A stretch of 64,000 bases of DNA from Bacteroidota bacterium (GCA_018902795.1 JAHIQD010000021.1:1-64000); one strand, 5' to 3'. Numbered from the stretch's first letter, positions 16,738 to 26,132 are shown. Notes: generated by a model not told the origin, from the letters alone. Numbers and translations: made by a program.

Positions 16738-17274
16738 ATGTCATCCACCAAGAAACTGAAACTCGAAGAATTAGGAAGAATTGATGTAGAAACCTTCAAG
16801 CAAACCGAAAAAATTCCTTTGGTAGTAGTTTTAGACAATGTCCGAAGCATGCACAATGTTGGCGCGGTTTTCAGAACTGCCGATGCTTTTATCGTAGAAA
16901 AAATTGTTTTATGTGGAATCACTCCGCAACCGCCTCACCGCGAAATTCATAAGGCCGCTCTTGGCGCCACCGAAAGTGTGGACTGGATTTACGAGAAAAG
17001 CATTTCAGAAGCACTTCAGAAGCTGAAGAAAGAAAATTATCAAATTGTTGGAATTGAGCAAACTTCCAATTCAGAAATTATCACTGATTACCCAATCGAT
17101 AAAAGTAAAAATTACGCGTTGGTTTTAGGAAACGAAGTGGACGGTTTGAGCGACGAAGCGCTTTCTCTTTATGACACTTTCCTCGAAATTCCGCAACTGG
17201 GAACAAAGCATTCGCTGAATGTTTCGGTTTGTGGAGGAATTGTGATGTGGGAATTCTTCAAAAATTTGAAATAA
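16738..17274 (+). CDS. TrmH-family (SPOUT) RNA 2'-O-methyltransferase
   Basis: A 178-residue SPOUT methyltransferase from the ATG at 16738. Motif 1 is DNVRSMHNVGAVFRTADAF (Asn and catalytic Arg), motif 2 is ALVLGNEVDGLSDEAL, and motif 3 is IPQLGTKHSLNVSVCGGIVMWE, the deep trefoil knot that binds S-adenosylmethionine. It modifies tRNA or rRNA ribose; the exact nucleotide is unknown. The upstream in-frame ATG (16693) lies before the -7 box and cannot be the start. It converges with the 2H phosphoesterase gene with one base between stops. Confidence 0.9.
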   Translation: MSSTKKLKLEELGRIDVETFKQTEKIPLVVVLDNVRSMHNVGAVFRTADAFIVEKIVLCGITPQPPHREIHKAALGATESVDWIYEKSISEALQKLKKENYQIVGIEQTSNSEIITDYPIDKSKNYALVLGNEVDGLSDEALSLYDTFLEIPQLGTKHSLNVSVCGGIVMWEFFKNLK

Positions 17275-17275
17275 A

Positions 17276-17800
17276 TTATTCCAGATTTTTTATTTTCAAA
17301 AGATTCCATTTTCCATTGAAATGTTTGAAAAGGCAGATCTTATCTACCAAAAAAGATTCTTCGAAAGTTTTTGTCTGGTATTCTTCCCAGGCTTTCTGAA
17401 AATTTTCCGGGCTTAAATCTTTATAAGCCACCGTTAAATGAGGATTAAGTTTTCCGTACGAATGAAAATTCATTTTCGGCTGAACCTCATCGTATAAGCT
17501 TTGAAGTTCCTGTTTATTTTCAGGATTGATGAAAATAACCGGTTTGTCTTTATTCGGGAAACATCCGAAATTTTTAAGAAAAATTTCAAAAGGAGAAGAT
17601 TTTAAATTCATTTCAGAAAAATTTCCCACCAAAACATCTTCCTTATTTTCATCAAAATGAAAAGGCTTAATCAACGTAATGTGTGGGAAATTTTTGTATG
17701 ATTTCACCGAATTAAATCTTTCAGCAAAATCTTTACTAAAATTTCTGGCTTTCTCACGAAGTTCCTGGTGCGGCACCACTGCAATAAAATATAAACTCAT
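17276..17800 (-). CDS. 2H phosphoesterase (2'-5' RNA ligase-like)
   Basis: A 174-residue protein with the two tetrapeptide motifs of the 2H superfamily: FPHITLIKP (about residue 40) and LNPHLTVAY (about residue 120), each H-x-T. Such enzymes act on 2'-5' bonds or cyclic phosphates in RNA and small nucleotides. The spacing and length fit the bacterial LigT/ThpR branch, though the true substrate is unknown. It lies 21 bases behind the RND outer-membrane gene in the same direction and may be carried on that transcript. Confidence 0.82.
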   Translation of the reverse strand: MSLYFIAVVPHQELREKARNFSKDFAERFNSVKSYKNFPHITLIKPFHFDENKEDVLVGNFSEMNLKSSPFEIFLKNFGCFPNKDKPVIFINPENKQELQSLYDEVQPKMNFHSYGKLNPHLTVAYKDLSPENFQKAWEEYQTKTFEESFLVDKICLFKHFNGKWNLLKIKNLE

Positions 17801-17821
17801 GGGAAAACCTTTATTTACAAA

Positions 17822-19228
17822 TTATCTCCAGCCGCCACCAAGAGCCTGATAAAGCTCTACACCGGCTTTCATTTTAGCATATTCGCCATTGGAAATATTC
17901 AGTTCAGCATTCAGGGAATTTACCGAAGCGTTCAACACTTCCAGATAGTTCGCCATCCCGTAATTCACCAGTTCCTGAGAAAATTCCACAGATTTTTGGT
18001 AAGCATTTAATTCTTTTCTTTTCAAATCAATAAAACTGTCCTGGGATTCGTAAACTTTCAACGCATCGGAGACTTCTCTGCCTGCTGTAAGAAGGGTTTT
18101 ACGGAAATTCAGATAAGCTCTTTCTTTGTTGGCTAAACTTATTTCATAATTTGTTCTGATCTGCCTTTTATTGAGAACCGGCTGCACCAAACCTGCGACC
18201 ACATTGGCAAAAAGTGAATTAACGCTGAACAAATGATCTATATCCAGACTCTGTATGCCGCCGCCGCCGTTAATCCTTAAACTTGGATAGAACTGTGCTT
18301 TTGCCGCGTTGGTGAGTTCAAAAGCCGACATTAGACCGTATTCAGCCGCCATCACGTCAGCTCTGTTGGAAAGCAGATTAGCAGAAAAACCGAGTTTGTA
18401 TTCGGCAGGCATTTTCTGTTGGGCCAAAGTTGACCTTTCAATTTTCTGGGACGGAACCCCCATTAAAAGGCTCATTGCATTTTCTAAAAGTGCAATTTGT
18501 GTGTCCGTATTAATGAGCAGTGACTGTGCATTGAAAACCAGCGCTTCACTCTGCTGAACGGCAACTTCTGTTAAAGTTCCTGCTTCCTTCAACGCCCTGG
18601 TCGTTTCAAGATTTTTATTTCTTAAGAGAATGGTTTCATTAATAATTCTCTTTTGCTCATCCAAAGTTAACAGCTGATAATATCCTGAAGCAATAGCAGC
18701 AACCAGATCGCTTTTCACAGCCTTATGAGCCGCTACAGTTCCCAAATATTCTGCGAACTGCGCCTTTTCCTGTGCTTTAATTTTGCCCCAGATATCGGCT
18801 TCCCAGGAAATATCTCCACTAAGGTCAAAAAGATTGTTGTATTTTCTGCTCCCTGACATCTGTCCCAGCTGCGTATTTAAAGACTGTGTTTGGAAAGTAT
18901 AAGACGGTCCGACAGAAAGCGTTGGCTGATAAGCAGCCTTGCTTTGCTTCAGATAAGCTTCTGCAGCAACAATATTCTGCAGTGCGATCCTGATATCTAG
19001 ATTGTTTTCGAGACCTTTTGTAATATGTTTCTGGAGTACAGGATCAGTAAAAATTTCGCGCCAGGAAACCGTAGCAATACTTGCAGAATCCTTCGGAAGA
19101 AGATCTGTCCTGAAGAGATTTTCATTAACGTCTTTAGGTCTTTCGTATTTTTCACGGGTCATACAGGATGACACTGCGAAAAATGAAAGCAGAACCAGAA
19201 GGATTTTTATATTTGGATGTTTTTTCAT
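17822..19228 (-). CDS. RND efflux outer-membrane lipoprotein (NodT/OprM-like)
   Basis: A 468-residue TolC-family channel. The lipobox VSSC gives Cys22. Two repeats of the outer-membrane efflux domain follow (about 60-250 and 270-465), with long coiled-coil helices rich in Ala/Gln (AAEAYLKQSKAAYQPTLSVGPSYTF), and the C-terminal YQALGGGWR typical of NodT-type proteins. It forms the outer-membrane duct for the adaptor and pump encoded just upstream. It is the last of the four RND operon genes. Confidence 0.95.
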   Translation of the reverse strand: MKKHPNIKILLVLLSFFAVSSCMTREKYERPKDVNENLFRTDLLPKDSASIATVSWREIFTDPVLQKHITKGLENNLDIRIALQNIVAAEAYLKQSKAAYQPTLSVGPSYTFQTQSLNTQLGQMSGSRKYNNLFDLSGDISWEADIWGKIKAQEKAQFAEYLGTVAAHKAVKSDLVAAIASGYYQLLTLDEQKRIINETILLRNKNLETTRALKEAGTLTEVAVQQSEALVFNAQSLLINTDTQIALLENAMSLLMGVPSQKIERSTLAQQKMPAEYKLGFSANLLSNRADVMAAEYGLMSAFELTNAAKAQFYPSLRINGGGGIQSLDIDHLFSVNSLFANVVAGLVQPVLNKRQIRTNYEISLANKERAYLNFRKTLLTAGREVSDALKVYESQDSFIDLKRKELNAYQKSVEFSQELVNYGMANYLEVLNASVNSLNAELNISNGEYAKMKAGVELYQALGGGWR

Positions 19229-19239
19229 TTTAAAATAAT

Positions 19240-22200
19240 TTATTCCGAAAGATTAATTTCTTTTTCTTTTACCGGCGTTACTTTTTCCTGCAGCCACTGG
19301 AAGATAACATACAGCACTGGAATCGCGACCAATCCGAAAAATGTTCCGATCAGAAGCCCGGCTGCGGCGCCCGTTCCGATGGAGCGGTTCCCGACAGAAC
19401 CAATTCCGGAGGCAAATACCAACGGCAGCATCCCGAAAATAAAGGCAAAAGAGGTCATCAGAATCGGTCTTAATCTGGCTTTTGCGGCATTAATTGCCGA
19501 CATGGCTAAACTTTCACCGTGATGTCTCCGCTGAACGGCAAATTCAACAATCAAGATGGCATTTTTCGCTAAAAGTCCGACGAGCATGATGAGGGCAATC
19601 TGGAAATAAATATTGTTTTCCAAACCAGCCACTTTCTGTCCGAAATAAGCTCCGACAACTCCTAAAGGAAGGGAAATTATTACTGCCAGAGGAAGGAGGA
19701 AACTCTCGTATTGTGCGGCGAGAATAAAGTATACAAATACTAAACTCAGCATGAAAATAACTGCGGTCTGAGAACCGGAATTCACCTCTTCTTTAGACAA
19801 ACCGGTAAATTCGACAACATAATCCGCAGGAAGTTTTTCGGCAGCCACTTCCTGAACAGCTCTGATGGCATCGCCAGTAGAGTAGCCCTTGTTGTTGGAA
19901 CCTGAGATAGAAATGGAGGTAAAAAGGTTATACCTTTCTACTGATTTTGGTCCGAAGGTTTTTTCAAGTGTGACGAACTGTGAGACGGGCGTCATCTGGC
20001 CTGAGGCTGTTTTGACAAAAATACTGCTCAGATCAGCTGCTTCATTTCTGGAATCCGGAAAAGCCTGAACCATCACCCGGAACTGTTTTCCATATTTGGT
20101 GAAATCTGCTGCGTACACACCGCCAATATATCCCTGCATTGTGCTTAAAATATTTGATACGGAAACTCCGGTCTCTTTGGCTCTCGGAACATCAATTACC
20201 ATTTCAAACTGCGGATAATTGGTGTTAAAGGAAGTCTGGGCAAACTGTATTTCAGGTCTCTGCATCAAAGCGCCGAGATAATCTTTGGCAACAGCATCCA
20301 GCTGTTTAAGATCACCGCCGGATTTATCCAACATAACAGCTGAGAAACCATCACTGGTCCCAAAACCCGGAATACTTGGCGGAGAGAAAAACACGATTTT
20401 TGCGTCCGCATATTTACTGCCAAGTCCAAATAGTTTTTTAGTAATCGATTCTACCGACTGGTCTGAATCTTTGGCCCTTTCTGCGAACGGCTTCAGTCTC
20501 ACAAACGCCTGTCCTGCGTTAGAACCGCTTCCTGACATAAATCCACGGCTCGCGGTGAAAGTAACGTTCGCTACTCCCGGGATTTTTCTGGCCTCGGCCT
20601 GTAAATCCTTTAAAACATTATAGGTTCTTTCCATGGAAGCTCCCGGCGGAAGCGCAACATCAGTAAAGATGATTCCACGGTCTTCTTTCGGTACAAAACC
20701 TGACGGCATTGTTGAATTTGACCACCAGAAAAATAAGCCACCGACACCGAAAATAACCAAGGTCACCCATTTATGTCTTAAAAGGAAAACGAAAAATCTT
20801 CCGTAACGGTCGGTTGTAGTTTTAAATGCAGCATTGAATTTATAGAAGAATTTCTGTTTTACATTCATGTTGCTGTACTCTTTATGATGGGCAGGATTCG
20901 GTTTCAAAAACAAAGAACACAACACAGGACTTAATGTTAATGCATTTACTGCTGAAATTAAAATCGCCACAATAAGCGTAACCCCAAACTGCTGGTAAAA
21001 CACACCGGTTGGCCCGGTAATAAAGGTTACCGGAATAAATACTGCAGACATTACCAAAGTAATGGAGATAATGGCTCCGGTAATTTCATCCATCGCGCTT
21101 ACCGTTGCTTTTTTGGCGTCGGTGAAACCATGTTCCATCTTTGCGTGAACGGCTTCGACGACGACAATGGCATCATCTACCACAATTCCGATCGCAAGAA
21201 CCAATGCAAAGAGTGTTAATAAATTTAAAGAATATCCGAACAAATTCAGGAAAAAGAAAGCACCCACAATGGAAACCGGAACGGCAATCGCCGGAATTAA
21301 TGTAGATCTGAAATCCTGAAGGAAAATATATACCACAAGGAAAACAAGGACAAATGCTTCCAGAAGCGTACTTACCACCTTTTCTATTGAAGCATCCAGA
21401 AATTCATTGGTGTCGAAATTAATGGTGTAACCTACATCTTTAGGTAAGGTTTTTTCGTTTTTTTCGAGGAATTTTTTAATGTCAACAATGATATCCTGTG
21501 CATTGGAACCCGGCGTCTGGAAAATCCCCATACTGATGGAACTTCGGCCGTTGTTTTCTCCTTTTGAAGTGTAAGACTGCGCATCAAGTTTTATTTCTGC
21601 GACATCTTTCAGTTTCAAAAACTGTCCGTTTCCGAGCGATTTCAAGATAATATCTCCGTAATCTTTTTCCTGATTGAATTTTCCTTTATAAGTGATAACA
21701 TATTCGAATGCACTGCCACTGTTCTGCCCGAGTTGTCCTGCTGCAGCTTCCCGAGACTGTTCGTTAATTGCTGCGGTAACATCGGTTGGCTCCATTCCGT
21801 ACGCAGCCATTTTCGCAGGATCGAGCCATATTCTCATGGAGAAGTTTTTTCCTCCAAAAGCCTGAGCATCGCCCACTCCGTTAATTCTTTTTATTTCAGG
21901 AATAACATTAATGTTCAGGTAATTCTGAAGCCAAACTTCGTCCAAATCCTTATTAGCAGTATAGAACGTAAGAAACATCAACGCACTGGTCTGCTGTTTC
22001 TGAACGATAACCCCGGATCTTGTAACATCAGCCGGCAAAAGGGGAGTTGCACGCTGCACTTTGTTCTGAACATTCACCGCGGCAATATCAGGATTGACTC
22101 CCTGTTTGAAGAACACCTGAATTCTTGCTGAACCGTCGTTTCCTGCTGAAGAGGAAATATAATCCATTCCTTCAACACCGTTTACCTGTTCCTCAATGGG

Positions 22201-22389
22201 AATCACCACACTGTTCATCACCGTCTGTGCACTGGCACCGGTATAATTTGCGGAAATACTTACCGTGGGCGGGGCAATATCCGGATATTGGGTCACCGGA
22301 AGCTGTTTAAGACCCAAGACACCCAGAATTACAATTAATATTGATACAACGCTTGAGAGAACAGGTCTGTTAATAAACTTTTTTACCAT
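19240..22389 (-). CDS. RND multidrug efflux pump, HAE1 (AcrB/MexB-like)
   Basis: A 1049-residue inner-membrane proton antiporter. It starts MVKKFINRPVLSSVVSIL, has twelve membrane helices and two large periplasmic loops, and carries the proton-relay pair in GIVVDDAIVVVEAV (the two Asp). GPTGVFYQQF and the second-half FALVLAIG/LVGLLAKNAILIVEFA repeats match HAE1 pumps of AcrB type. It exports hydrophobic drugs and dyes through the tripartite complex. The start overlaps the stop of the adaptor gene by one base, so translation is coupled. Confidence 0.97.
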   Translation of the reverse strand: MVKKFINRPVLSSVVSILIVILGVLGLKQLPVTQYPDIAPPTVSISANYTGASAQTVMNSVVIPIEEQVNGVEGMDYISSSAGNDGSARIQVFFKQGVNPDIAAVNVQNKVQRATPLLPADVTRSGVIVQKQQTSALMFLTFYTANKDLDEVWLQNYLNINVIPEIKRINGVGDAQAFGGKNFSMRIWLDPAKMAAYGMEPTDVTAAINEQSREAAAGQLGQNSGSAFEYVITYKGKFNQEKDYGDIILKSLGNGQFLKLKDVAEIKLDAQSYTSKGENNGRSSISMGIFQTPGSNAQDIIVDIKKFLEKNEKTLPKDVGYTINFDTNEFLDASIEKVVSTLLEAFVLVFLVVYIFLQDFRSTLIPAIAVPVSIVGAFFFLNLFGYSLNLLTLFALVLAIGIVVDDAIVVVEAVHAKMEHGFTDAKKATVSAMDEITGAIISITLVMSAVFIPVTFITGPTGVFYQQFGVTLIVAILISAVNALTLSPVLCSLFLKPNPAHHKEYSNMNVKQKFFYKFNAAFKTTTDRYGRFFVFLLRHKWVTLVIFGVGGLFFWWSNSTMPSGFVPKEDRGIIFTDVALPPGASMERTYNVLKDLQAEARKIPGVANVTFTASRGFMSGSGSNAGQAFVRLKPFAERAKDSDQSVESITKKLFGLGSKYADAKIVFFSPPSIPGFGTSDGFSAVMLDKSGGDLKQLDAVAKDYLGALMQRPEIQFAQTSFNTNYPQFEMVIDVPRAKETGVSVSNILSTMQGYIGGVYAADFTKYGKQFRVMVQAFPDSRNEAADLSSIFVKTASGQMTPVSQFVTLEKTFGPKSVERYNLFTSISISGSNNKGYSTGDAIRAVQEVAAEKLPADYVVEFTGLSKEEVNSGSQTAVIFMLSLVFVYFILAAQYESFLLPLAVIISLPLGVVGAYFGQKVAGLENNIYFQIALIMLVGLLAKNAILIVEFAVQRRHHGESLAMSAINAAKARLRPILMTSFAFIFGMLPLVFASGIGSVGNRSIGTGAAAGLLIGTFFGLVAIPVLYVIFQWLQEKVTPVKEKEINLSE

Positions 22390-23618
22390 TAGAAAATCGG
22401 TTTTATAGCGTTTACAATTTCGTCAAAACTCACCGGTTTAGATTTCACAGCTGTTCCAGGTTTTAAAGTTCCAACGCCCTGTGCCACAATTTTATCACCT
22501 TTACTGATGCCGTCTTTTACAATGACCATATTATTCACCCGGTCGGTAACTCCGATCATGATATTTTGCGCGGTATCTTTTTCCACTCTGTAAACATATA
22601 CCAAACCTTGCTGCTCGAAAGTCGAACTTTCCGGAACCACTAAAGCCTGATCGTACTGTTTGGGGAATTTGATGGTACCGCTGTTTCCGTTACTTAATAA
22701 TTTGGAACCATTTGGGAAAGAAACCCTGAACTGGATAGTTCCGGTTTGCGGATCGATCTGTCCGGTTACCGCTTCTATTTTTCCTTTTTCAGGATACTTG
22801 CTTCCGTTCACCAATTCCAGTTCAACCATCGGCATATTCCTAAGTTTTTCAGGAACAGTTGCTCCAACGGAATCTTCTAAAAAGTTCAGATATTCTTTTT
22901 CATTCATTGAAAAGTAGGCAAAAACCGTACTGGTATCAGAAACCGTGGTTAAAGGCAGCTGATCACTTGGACCCACCAAACTTCCTACCTTTAAAGGAAG
23001 TTTCCCAATAACGCCTGAAATCGGCGCACGGATCACTGAGTAATTGATATTTGCCTGTACTCCTTTGTAATTTGCCGAAGCCTGAGAAACACTTGCACTC
23101 GCCTGTTGCTGTGCAGCTCTGGCCTGGGAAAGCTGTGCCTGCGCACGTGCCAGATTTGCTTTTGCAGTTTCTAACTGAACACTGCTTATTATATTTTTCT
23201 GGACCAATGGAATAAGCTTGTTCACTTCTACCTGAGCCGCATTAACGCTTGCCTGAGCCGCATTCACATTCGCTTTTGCAGCGGTAACACCGGATTGTGC
23301 AGCACCGATTCCTGCTTTTGCTGCATCTGCCGTCTCGTTAAGCGTATTGGTTTCCAGACGGAAAAGAGGCTGGCCTTTCACTACATACTGTCCTTCATCC
23401 ACCAAAACCTGAGTAATATATCCCTGGATTTTTGCACGTACATCATTGTTTACACGTCCCTGGATGGATGCGGGGAAAGAGGAGTAACCGGTCACATTTT
23501 TTACCTGAACGGCAACCACAGGAACTTCTTTAGGACCGTCCTGCTTCACTTCCTCTTTCTTTTTACAGGATAAGACTGTTAACACAGACAGGGAAAGAAG
23601 GATTGTTTTGTTTTTCAT
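22389..23618 (-). CDS. RND periplasmic adaptor lipoprotein (AcrA-like)
   Basis: A 409-residue membrane-fusion protein. The signal has lipobox VLSC (Cys18) followed by KKKEE. The lipoyl halves (GYITQVLVDEGQYVVKGQPLF and VIRAPISGVIGKLPLKVGS) flank an unusually Ala/Gln-rich helical hairpin (about 95-185) made of repeated AA-x-A-x-V/AxAN units. A beta-barrel and membrane-proximal domain follow. It links the pump to the outer-membrane channel. It lies 2 bases behind the regulator gene and overlaps the pump start. Confidence 0.95.
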   Translation of the reverse strand: MKNKTILLSLSVLTVLSCKKKEEVKQDGPKEVPVVAVQVKNVTGYSSFPASIQGRVNNDVRAKIQGYITQVLVDEGQYVVKGQPLFRLETNTLNETADAAKAGIGAAQSGVTAAKANVNAAQASVNAAQVEVNKLIPLVQKNIISSVQLETAKANLARAQAQLSQARAAQQQASASVSQASANYKGVQANINYSVIRAPISGVIGKLPLKVGSLVGPSDQLPLTTVSDTSTVFAYFSMNEKEYLNFLEDSVGATVPEKLRNMPMVELELVNGSKYPEKGKIEAVTGQIDPQTGTIQFRVSFPNGSKLLSNGNSGTIKFPKQYDQALVVPESSTFEQQGLVYVYRVEKDTAQNIMIGVTDRVNNMVIVKDGISKGDKIVAQGVGTLKPGTAVKSKPVSFDEIVNAIKPIF

Positions 23619-23620
23619 AA

Positions 23621-24076
23621 TTAAATTTTATGTAGTGTTTCTTCGATATTTTTGATGTTTTTATTTAAAAGTGATTTATAGATTTCAAATCTTTGGATAA
23701 TTTTTTCATCATTGCTTTTCCTTAACTCATTAAGCTTATCTAAAATCGATATTTCACGTTTCATCTTGTCGATAATTGCAGTAAAACGGATGTACATGTA
23801 ATTTTCGTTAATCATGAAAAACCGTTTCCTTTCATTAATCTTATTAAAATCGACGATTAAATTGGCATTCAAAAGTAAATTAAGATTGGAGGAAACTGAG
23901 CTTTTGCTGGCCGAAAACACCTCTACAAATTCTTCGAAACAGATTCCGTTTCTCTCGAAATCGAAAATAAGGTAAGCGTAGATTTTAGCAGAAAGCGGCG
24001 GAAGATTCAGAGTTTCCCCATAAAACTTCACCATTTCACGGAAGATTTCCCTGTTGATTTCGATGGTTGAATTCAT
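23621..24076 (-). CDS. GbsR/MarR-like winged-helix regulator of the RND operon
   Basis: A 151-residue transcription factor. The wing-helix core runs from about residue 20 to 95: LPPLSAKIYAYLIFD, then the recognition helix SASKSSVSSNLNLLL, then the wing INERKRFFMIN. The rest is a charged dimerisation helix (MKREISILDKLNELR). This is the layout of GbsR/MarR-like regulators. It is the first gene of the four-gene efflux operon, so it most likely represses its own operon and is released by a pump substrate. A candidate operator overlaps the promoter (24096-24119). Confidence 0.85.
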   Translation of the reverse strand: MNSTIEINREIFREMVKFYGETLNLPPLSAKIYAYLIFDFERNGICFEEFVEVFSASKSSVSSNLNLLLNANLIVDFNKINERKRFFMINENYMYIRFTAIIDKMKREISILDKLNELRKSNDEKIIQRFEIYKSLLNKNIKNIEETLHKI

Positions 24077-24083
24077 TATTCCG

Positions 24084-24091
24084 CAAATATA
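24084..24091 (-). promoter_or_regulatory. -7 box of the RND efflux operon
   Basis: The minus strand reads TATATTTGCGG, a perfect TAnnTTTG match, seven bases before the regulator ATG. Confidence 0.6.
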
Positions 24092-24095
24092 AAAA

Positions 24096-24119
24096 TTAGT
24101 TCAGAACAAAACGAACCAA
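24096..24119. promoter_or_regulatory. Candidate operator of the RND regulator
   Basis: TTAGTTC-N10-GAACCAA is an inverted repeat with 6 of 7 matching positions in each arm. It lies just upstream of the -7 box, between -10 and -40, where a bound dimer would block polymerase. Half-site spacing of one helical turn and a half fits a winged-helix dimer. Binding is inferred. Confidence 0.4.
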
Positions 24120-24218
24120 CGAATTGTTTTAACAAATATTTAGCATAGAAATGGGGTTAAACAAAGATTTTCTTAATAATTCAAAAAAAATTAACCGCGT
24201 AAAAAAGATTTATTTCAT

Positions 24219-24226
24219 TAATTTTG
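24219..24226 (+). promoter_or_regulatory. -7 box of the SUI1-like gene
   Basis: TAATTTTG stands 4 bases before the ATG at 24231, so the transcript would be nearly leaderless. Confidence 0.5.
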
Positions 24227-24230
24227 TTCC

Positions 24231-24554
24231 ATGGATTTACGAGATCAACTGAAAAATCTTTTCCCCGAGCACGAAGAACAGGATTTTAAAATGCCCGAAG
24301 AAAAATTTGTGCAGAAAGAACCTTTGGTATGCAAATTTGAAAAAAAGGGAAGAAACGGTAAACCCGTAACTTTAATCGAGGGCTTTGAAGGAAGCGATGA
24401 TGATCTTAAAAGCATTTCGAAAAAAATAAAAATAACACTCGGTATCGGAGGTTCCGAAAAGGACGGAGTGATTGTAATTCAGGGAGATAACCGCGACAAG
24501 ATCATGAAGATCCTTCAGGAAATGGGTTATAAAACCAAACGCGTGGGAGGATAA
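24231..24554 (+). CDS. SUI1/eIF1-like translation factor (YciH family)
   Basis: A 107-residue protein. The N-terminal ~35 residues are charged and probably flexible. From about residue 35 the SUI1 fold is clear: CKFEKKGRNGKPVTLIEGF, then the basic helix LKSISKKIKITLGIGGSEKDG, then VIVIQGDNRDKIMKILQEMGY ending KTKRVGG. Bacterial members resemble eukaryotic eIF1 and probably affect start-codon choice or ribosome recycling, but the role in Bacteroidetes is unproven. It is divergent from the efflux operon. Confidence 0.88.
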   Translation: MDLRDQLKNLFPEHEEQDFKMPEEKFVQKEPLVCKFEKKGRNGKPVTLIEGFEGSDDDLKSISKKIKITLGIGGSEKDGVIVIQGDNRDKIMKILQEMGYKTKRVGG

Positions 24555-24642
24555 GTTTATTTAAATTTTATCAGAACAAAAAATCTTCTTACCTTTAATA
24601 CCCTTTTTTAAAGGTTTTTTTAATTCAAAAACAAAAAATAAT

Positions 24643-25497
24643 ATGCTGAATAAATTAGCGGCTTCCGAGTTGGTGCTGAATCCTGACGGAAGTGTTTATC
24701 ACCTCAATCTTTTACCTGAAGATCTTGCAGAAAAAATAATTTTAGTTGGTGATCCGGACAGAGTACCAAAGGTTTCTAAGTATTTCGACACCATCGAAAT
24801 CAAGAAAAACAAAAGAGAATTCTACACTCACACCGGAACTTTGCGTGGAGAAAGAATTACCGTGATGTCCACAGGAATCGGTACCGAAAATATTGATATC
24901 GTGATGAACGAGCTGGATGCTTTGGTGAATATCGATTTAAAGGAAAAAGAATTCAAAACGGATCATACCTCTTTGCAGATGTTCAGAATGGGAACATGCG
25001 GAAGTGTAAATCCGGACGTAGAAGTAGACAATATGCTGGTTACCCAGAATGTTGTAGGTCTGGACGGTTTGCTTCATTTTTATCAGGATTATCAGTTTGA
25101 AAATGAATTTTCGAGAAACTTTTTAGATAAATTCCCTTACGAGAAAATAAAACCGATGCTTTATTTTTCCGATTGGGCAGAAGATATTTCCGAACTGTAT
25201 AAGGACGCAAAATACCATGGAAATACAGCAACTTTCCCGGGATTCTATGCTCCGCAGGGGAGACAGCTGCGTTTGAAAGCCTTGGACGATCAGTTTCTTG
25301 AAACTTTAAATGATCTTGGAGTAACCAATTTCGAAATGGAAACTTCGGCAATTTATGGTCTTGCAAAGCTTTTAGGACATAAAGCTCTGACGGTAAACTG
25401 CGTTATTGCGAACCGCAGACGCGGGGAATTTTCAGCCGATCACCACAGTTCAGAGAAAAACATGATCGAGTGGGTTTTGGAAAGAATTATTAAATAA
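24643..25497 (+). CDS. Nucleoside phosphorylase (uridine phosphorylase-like)
   Basis: A 284-residue enzyme of the NP-I family. The phosphate and nucleoside sites are visible: LVGDPDRV near the N-terminus, STGIGTENIDIVMNEL, FRMGTCGSVNPDVEVD and the catalytic region NFEMETSAIYGLAKLLGH. It cleaves a nucleoside with phosphate to a free base and ribose-1-phosphate for salvage. Sequence features (GDPxR, GTCG) favour a uridine phosphorylase-type member, but the base preference is not certain. It is single-gene with a terminator at 25520-25558. Confidence 0.9.
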   Translation: MLNKLAASELVLNPDGSVYHLNLLPEDLAEKIILVGDPDRVPKVSKYFDTIEIKKNKREFYTHTGTLRGERITVMSTGIGTENIDIVMNELDALVNIDLKEKEFKTDHTSLQMFRMGTCGSVNPDVEVDNMLVTQNVVGLDGLLHFYQDYQFENEFSRNFLDKFPYEKIKPMLYFSDWAEDISELYKDAKYHGNTATFPGFYAPQGRQLRLKALDDQFLETLNDLGVTNFEMETSAIYGLAKLLGHKALTVNCVIANRRRGEFSADHHSSEKNMIEWVLERIIK

Positions 25498-25519
25498 GTC
25501 GGCAATAAAATAAATATGA

Positions 25520-25558
25520 AAATGTATCAATGGTTTTACGGTTGGTACATTTTTTTTG
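25520..25558 (+). terminator. Terminator of the nucleoside phosphorylase gene
   Basis: AAATGTATCAA / TTGGTACATTT forms an 11-bp stem (one G-U pair), followed by TTTTTG. Confidence 0.7.
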
Positions 25559-25568
25559 TTTACTGATT

Positions 25569-26129
25569 TTAGATTTGTCGTGTATGACATTCCATCACAT
25601 GATCATTCACCATCCCTGTTGCCTGCATGTGCGCGTAAACTACGGTAGAGCCCAGAAACTTGAAACCGCGTTTCTTTAAATCTTTAGCGAGCTGATCAGA
25701 AATTTCGGTGGTTGCAGGAACTTCTTTTAATTCATTAAACTTATTGTCGATGGGTTTTCCGCCTACAAAGCTCCAGATGTAAGTTGAAAAACTCCCGAAT
25801 TCCTTCTGAACTTCCATAAATCTTTTCGCATTATTAACCGTGGCTGAAATCTTCAGCCGGTTCCGGATAATTCCTGCGTCCTGCATGAGTTCTTCCATTT
25901 TTTCCTCGGAATATTCAGCAATTTTCTGATAATCAAAATTATCAAATGCACGCTGAAAATTCTCCCGCTTCTTGAGAATAGTATACCATGAAAGGCCTGC
26001 CTGAAAGCTTTCCAGCACCAAAAACTCAAAGATAGTTTTGTCATCATGCACAGGTTTTCCCCATTCCTCATCGTGGTATTTTCTGTACAGATCATCTTTT
26101 TCGCACCAGCCGCAACGTATTTTTTCCAT
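25569..26129 (-). CDS. tag: DNA-3-methyladenine glycosylase I
   Basis: A 186-residue base-excision enzyme that removes 3-methyladenine. The start MEKIRCGWCEKDDLYRKYHDEEWG is typical, as are FEFLVLESFQAGLSWYTIL and the zinc-site residues (Cys in RCGWC, His in KYHDEEW, His and Cys in VNDHVMECH). The catalytic Glu lies in FLVLESFQAG. I take the ATG at 26129; the TTG two codons upstream is inside the -7 box. With so short a gap the message may be leaderless. Confidence 0.95.
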   Translation of the reverse strand: MEKIRCGWCEKDDLYRKYHDEEWGKPVHDDKTIFEFLVLESFQAGLSWYTILKKRENFQRAFDNFDYQKIAEYSEEKMEELMQDAGIIRNRLKISATVNNAKRFMEVQKEFGSFSTYIWSFVGGKPIDNKFNELKEVPATTEISDQLAKDLKKRGFKFLGSTVVYAHMQATGMVNDHVMECHTRQI

Positions 26130-26132
26130 ATT

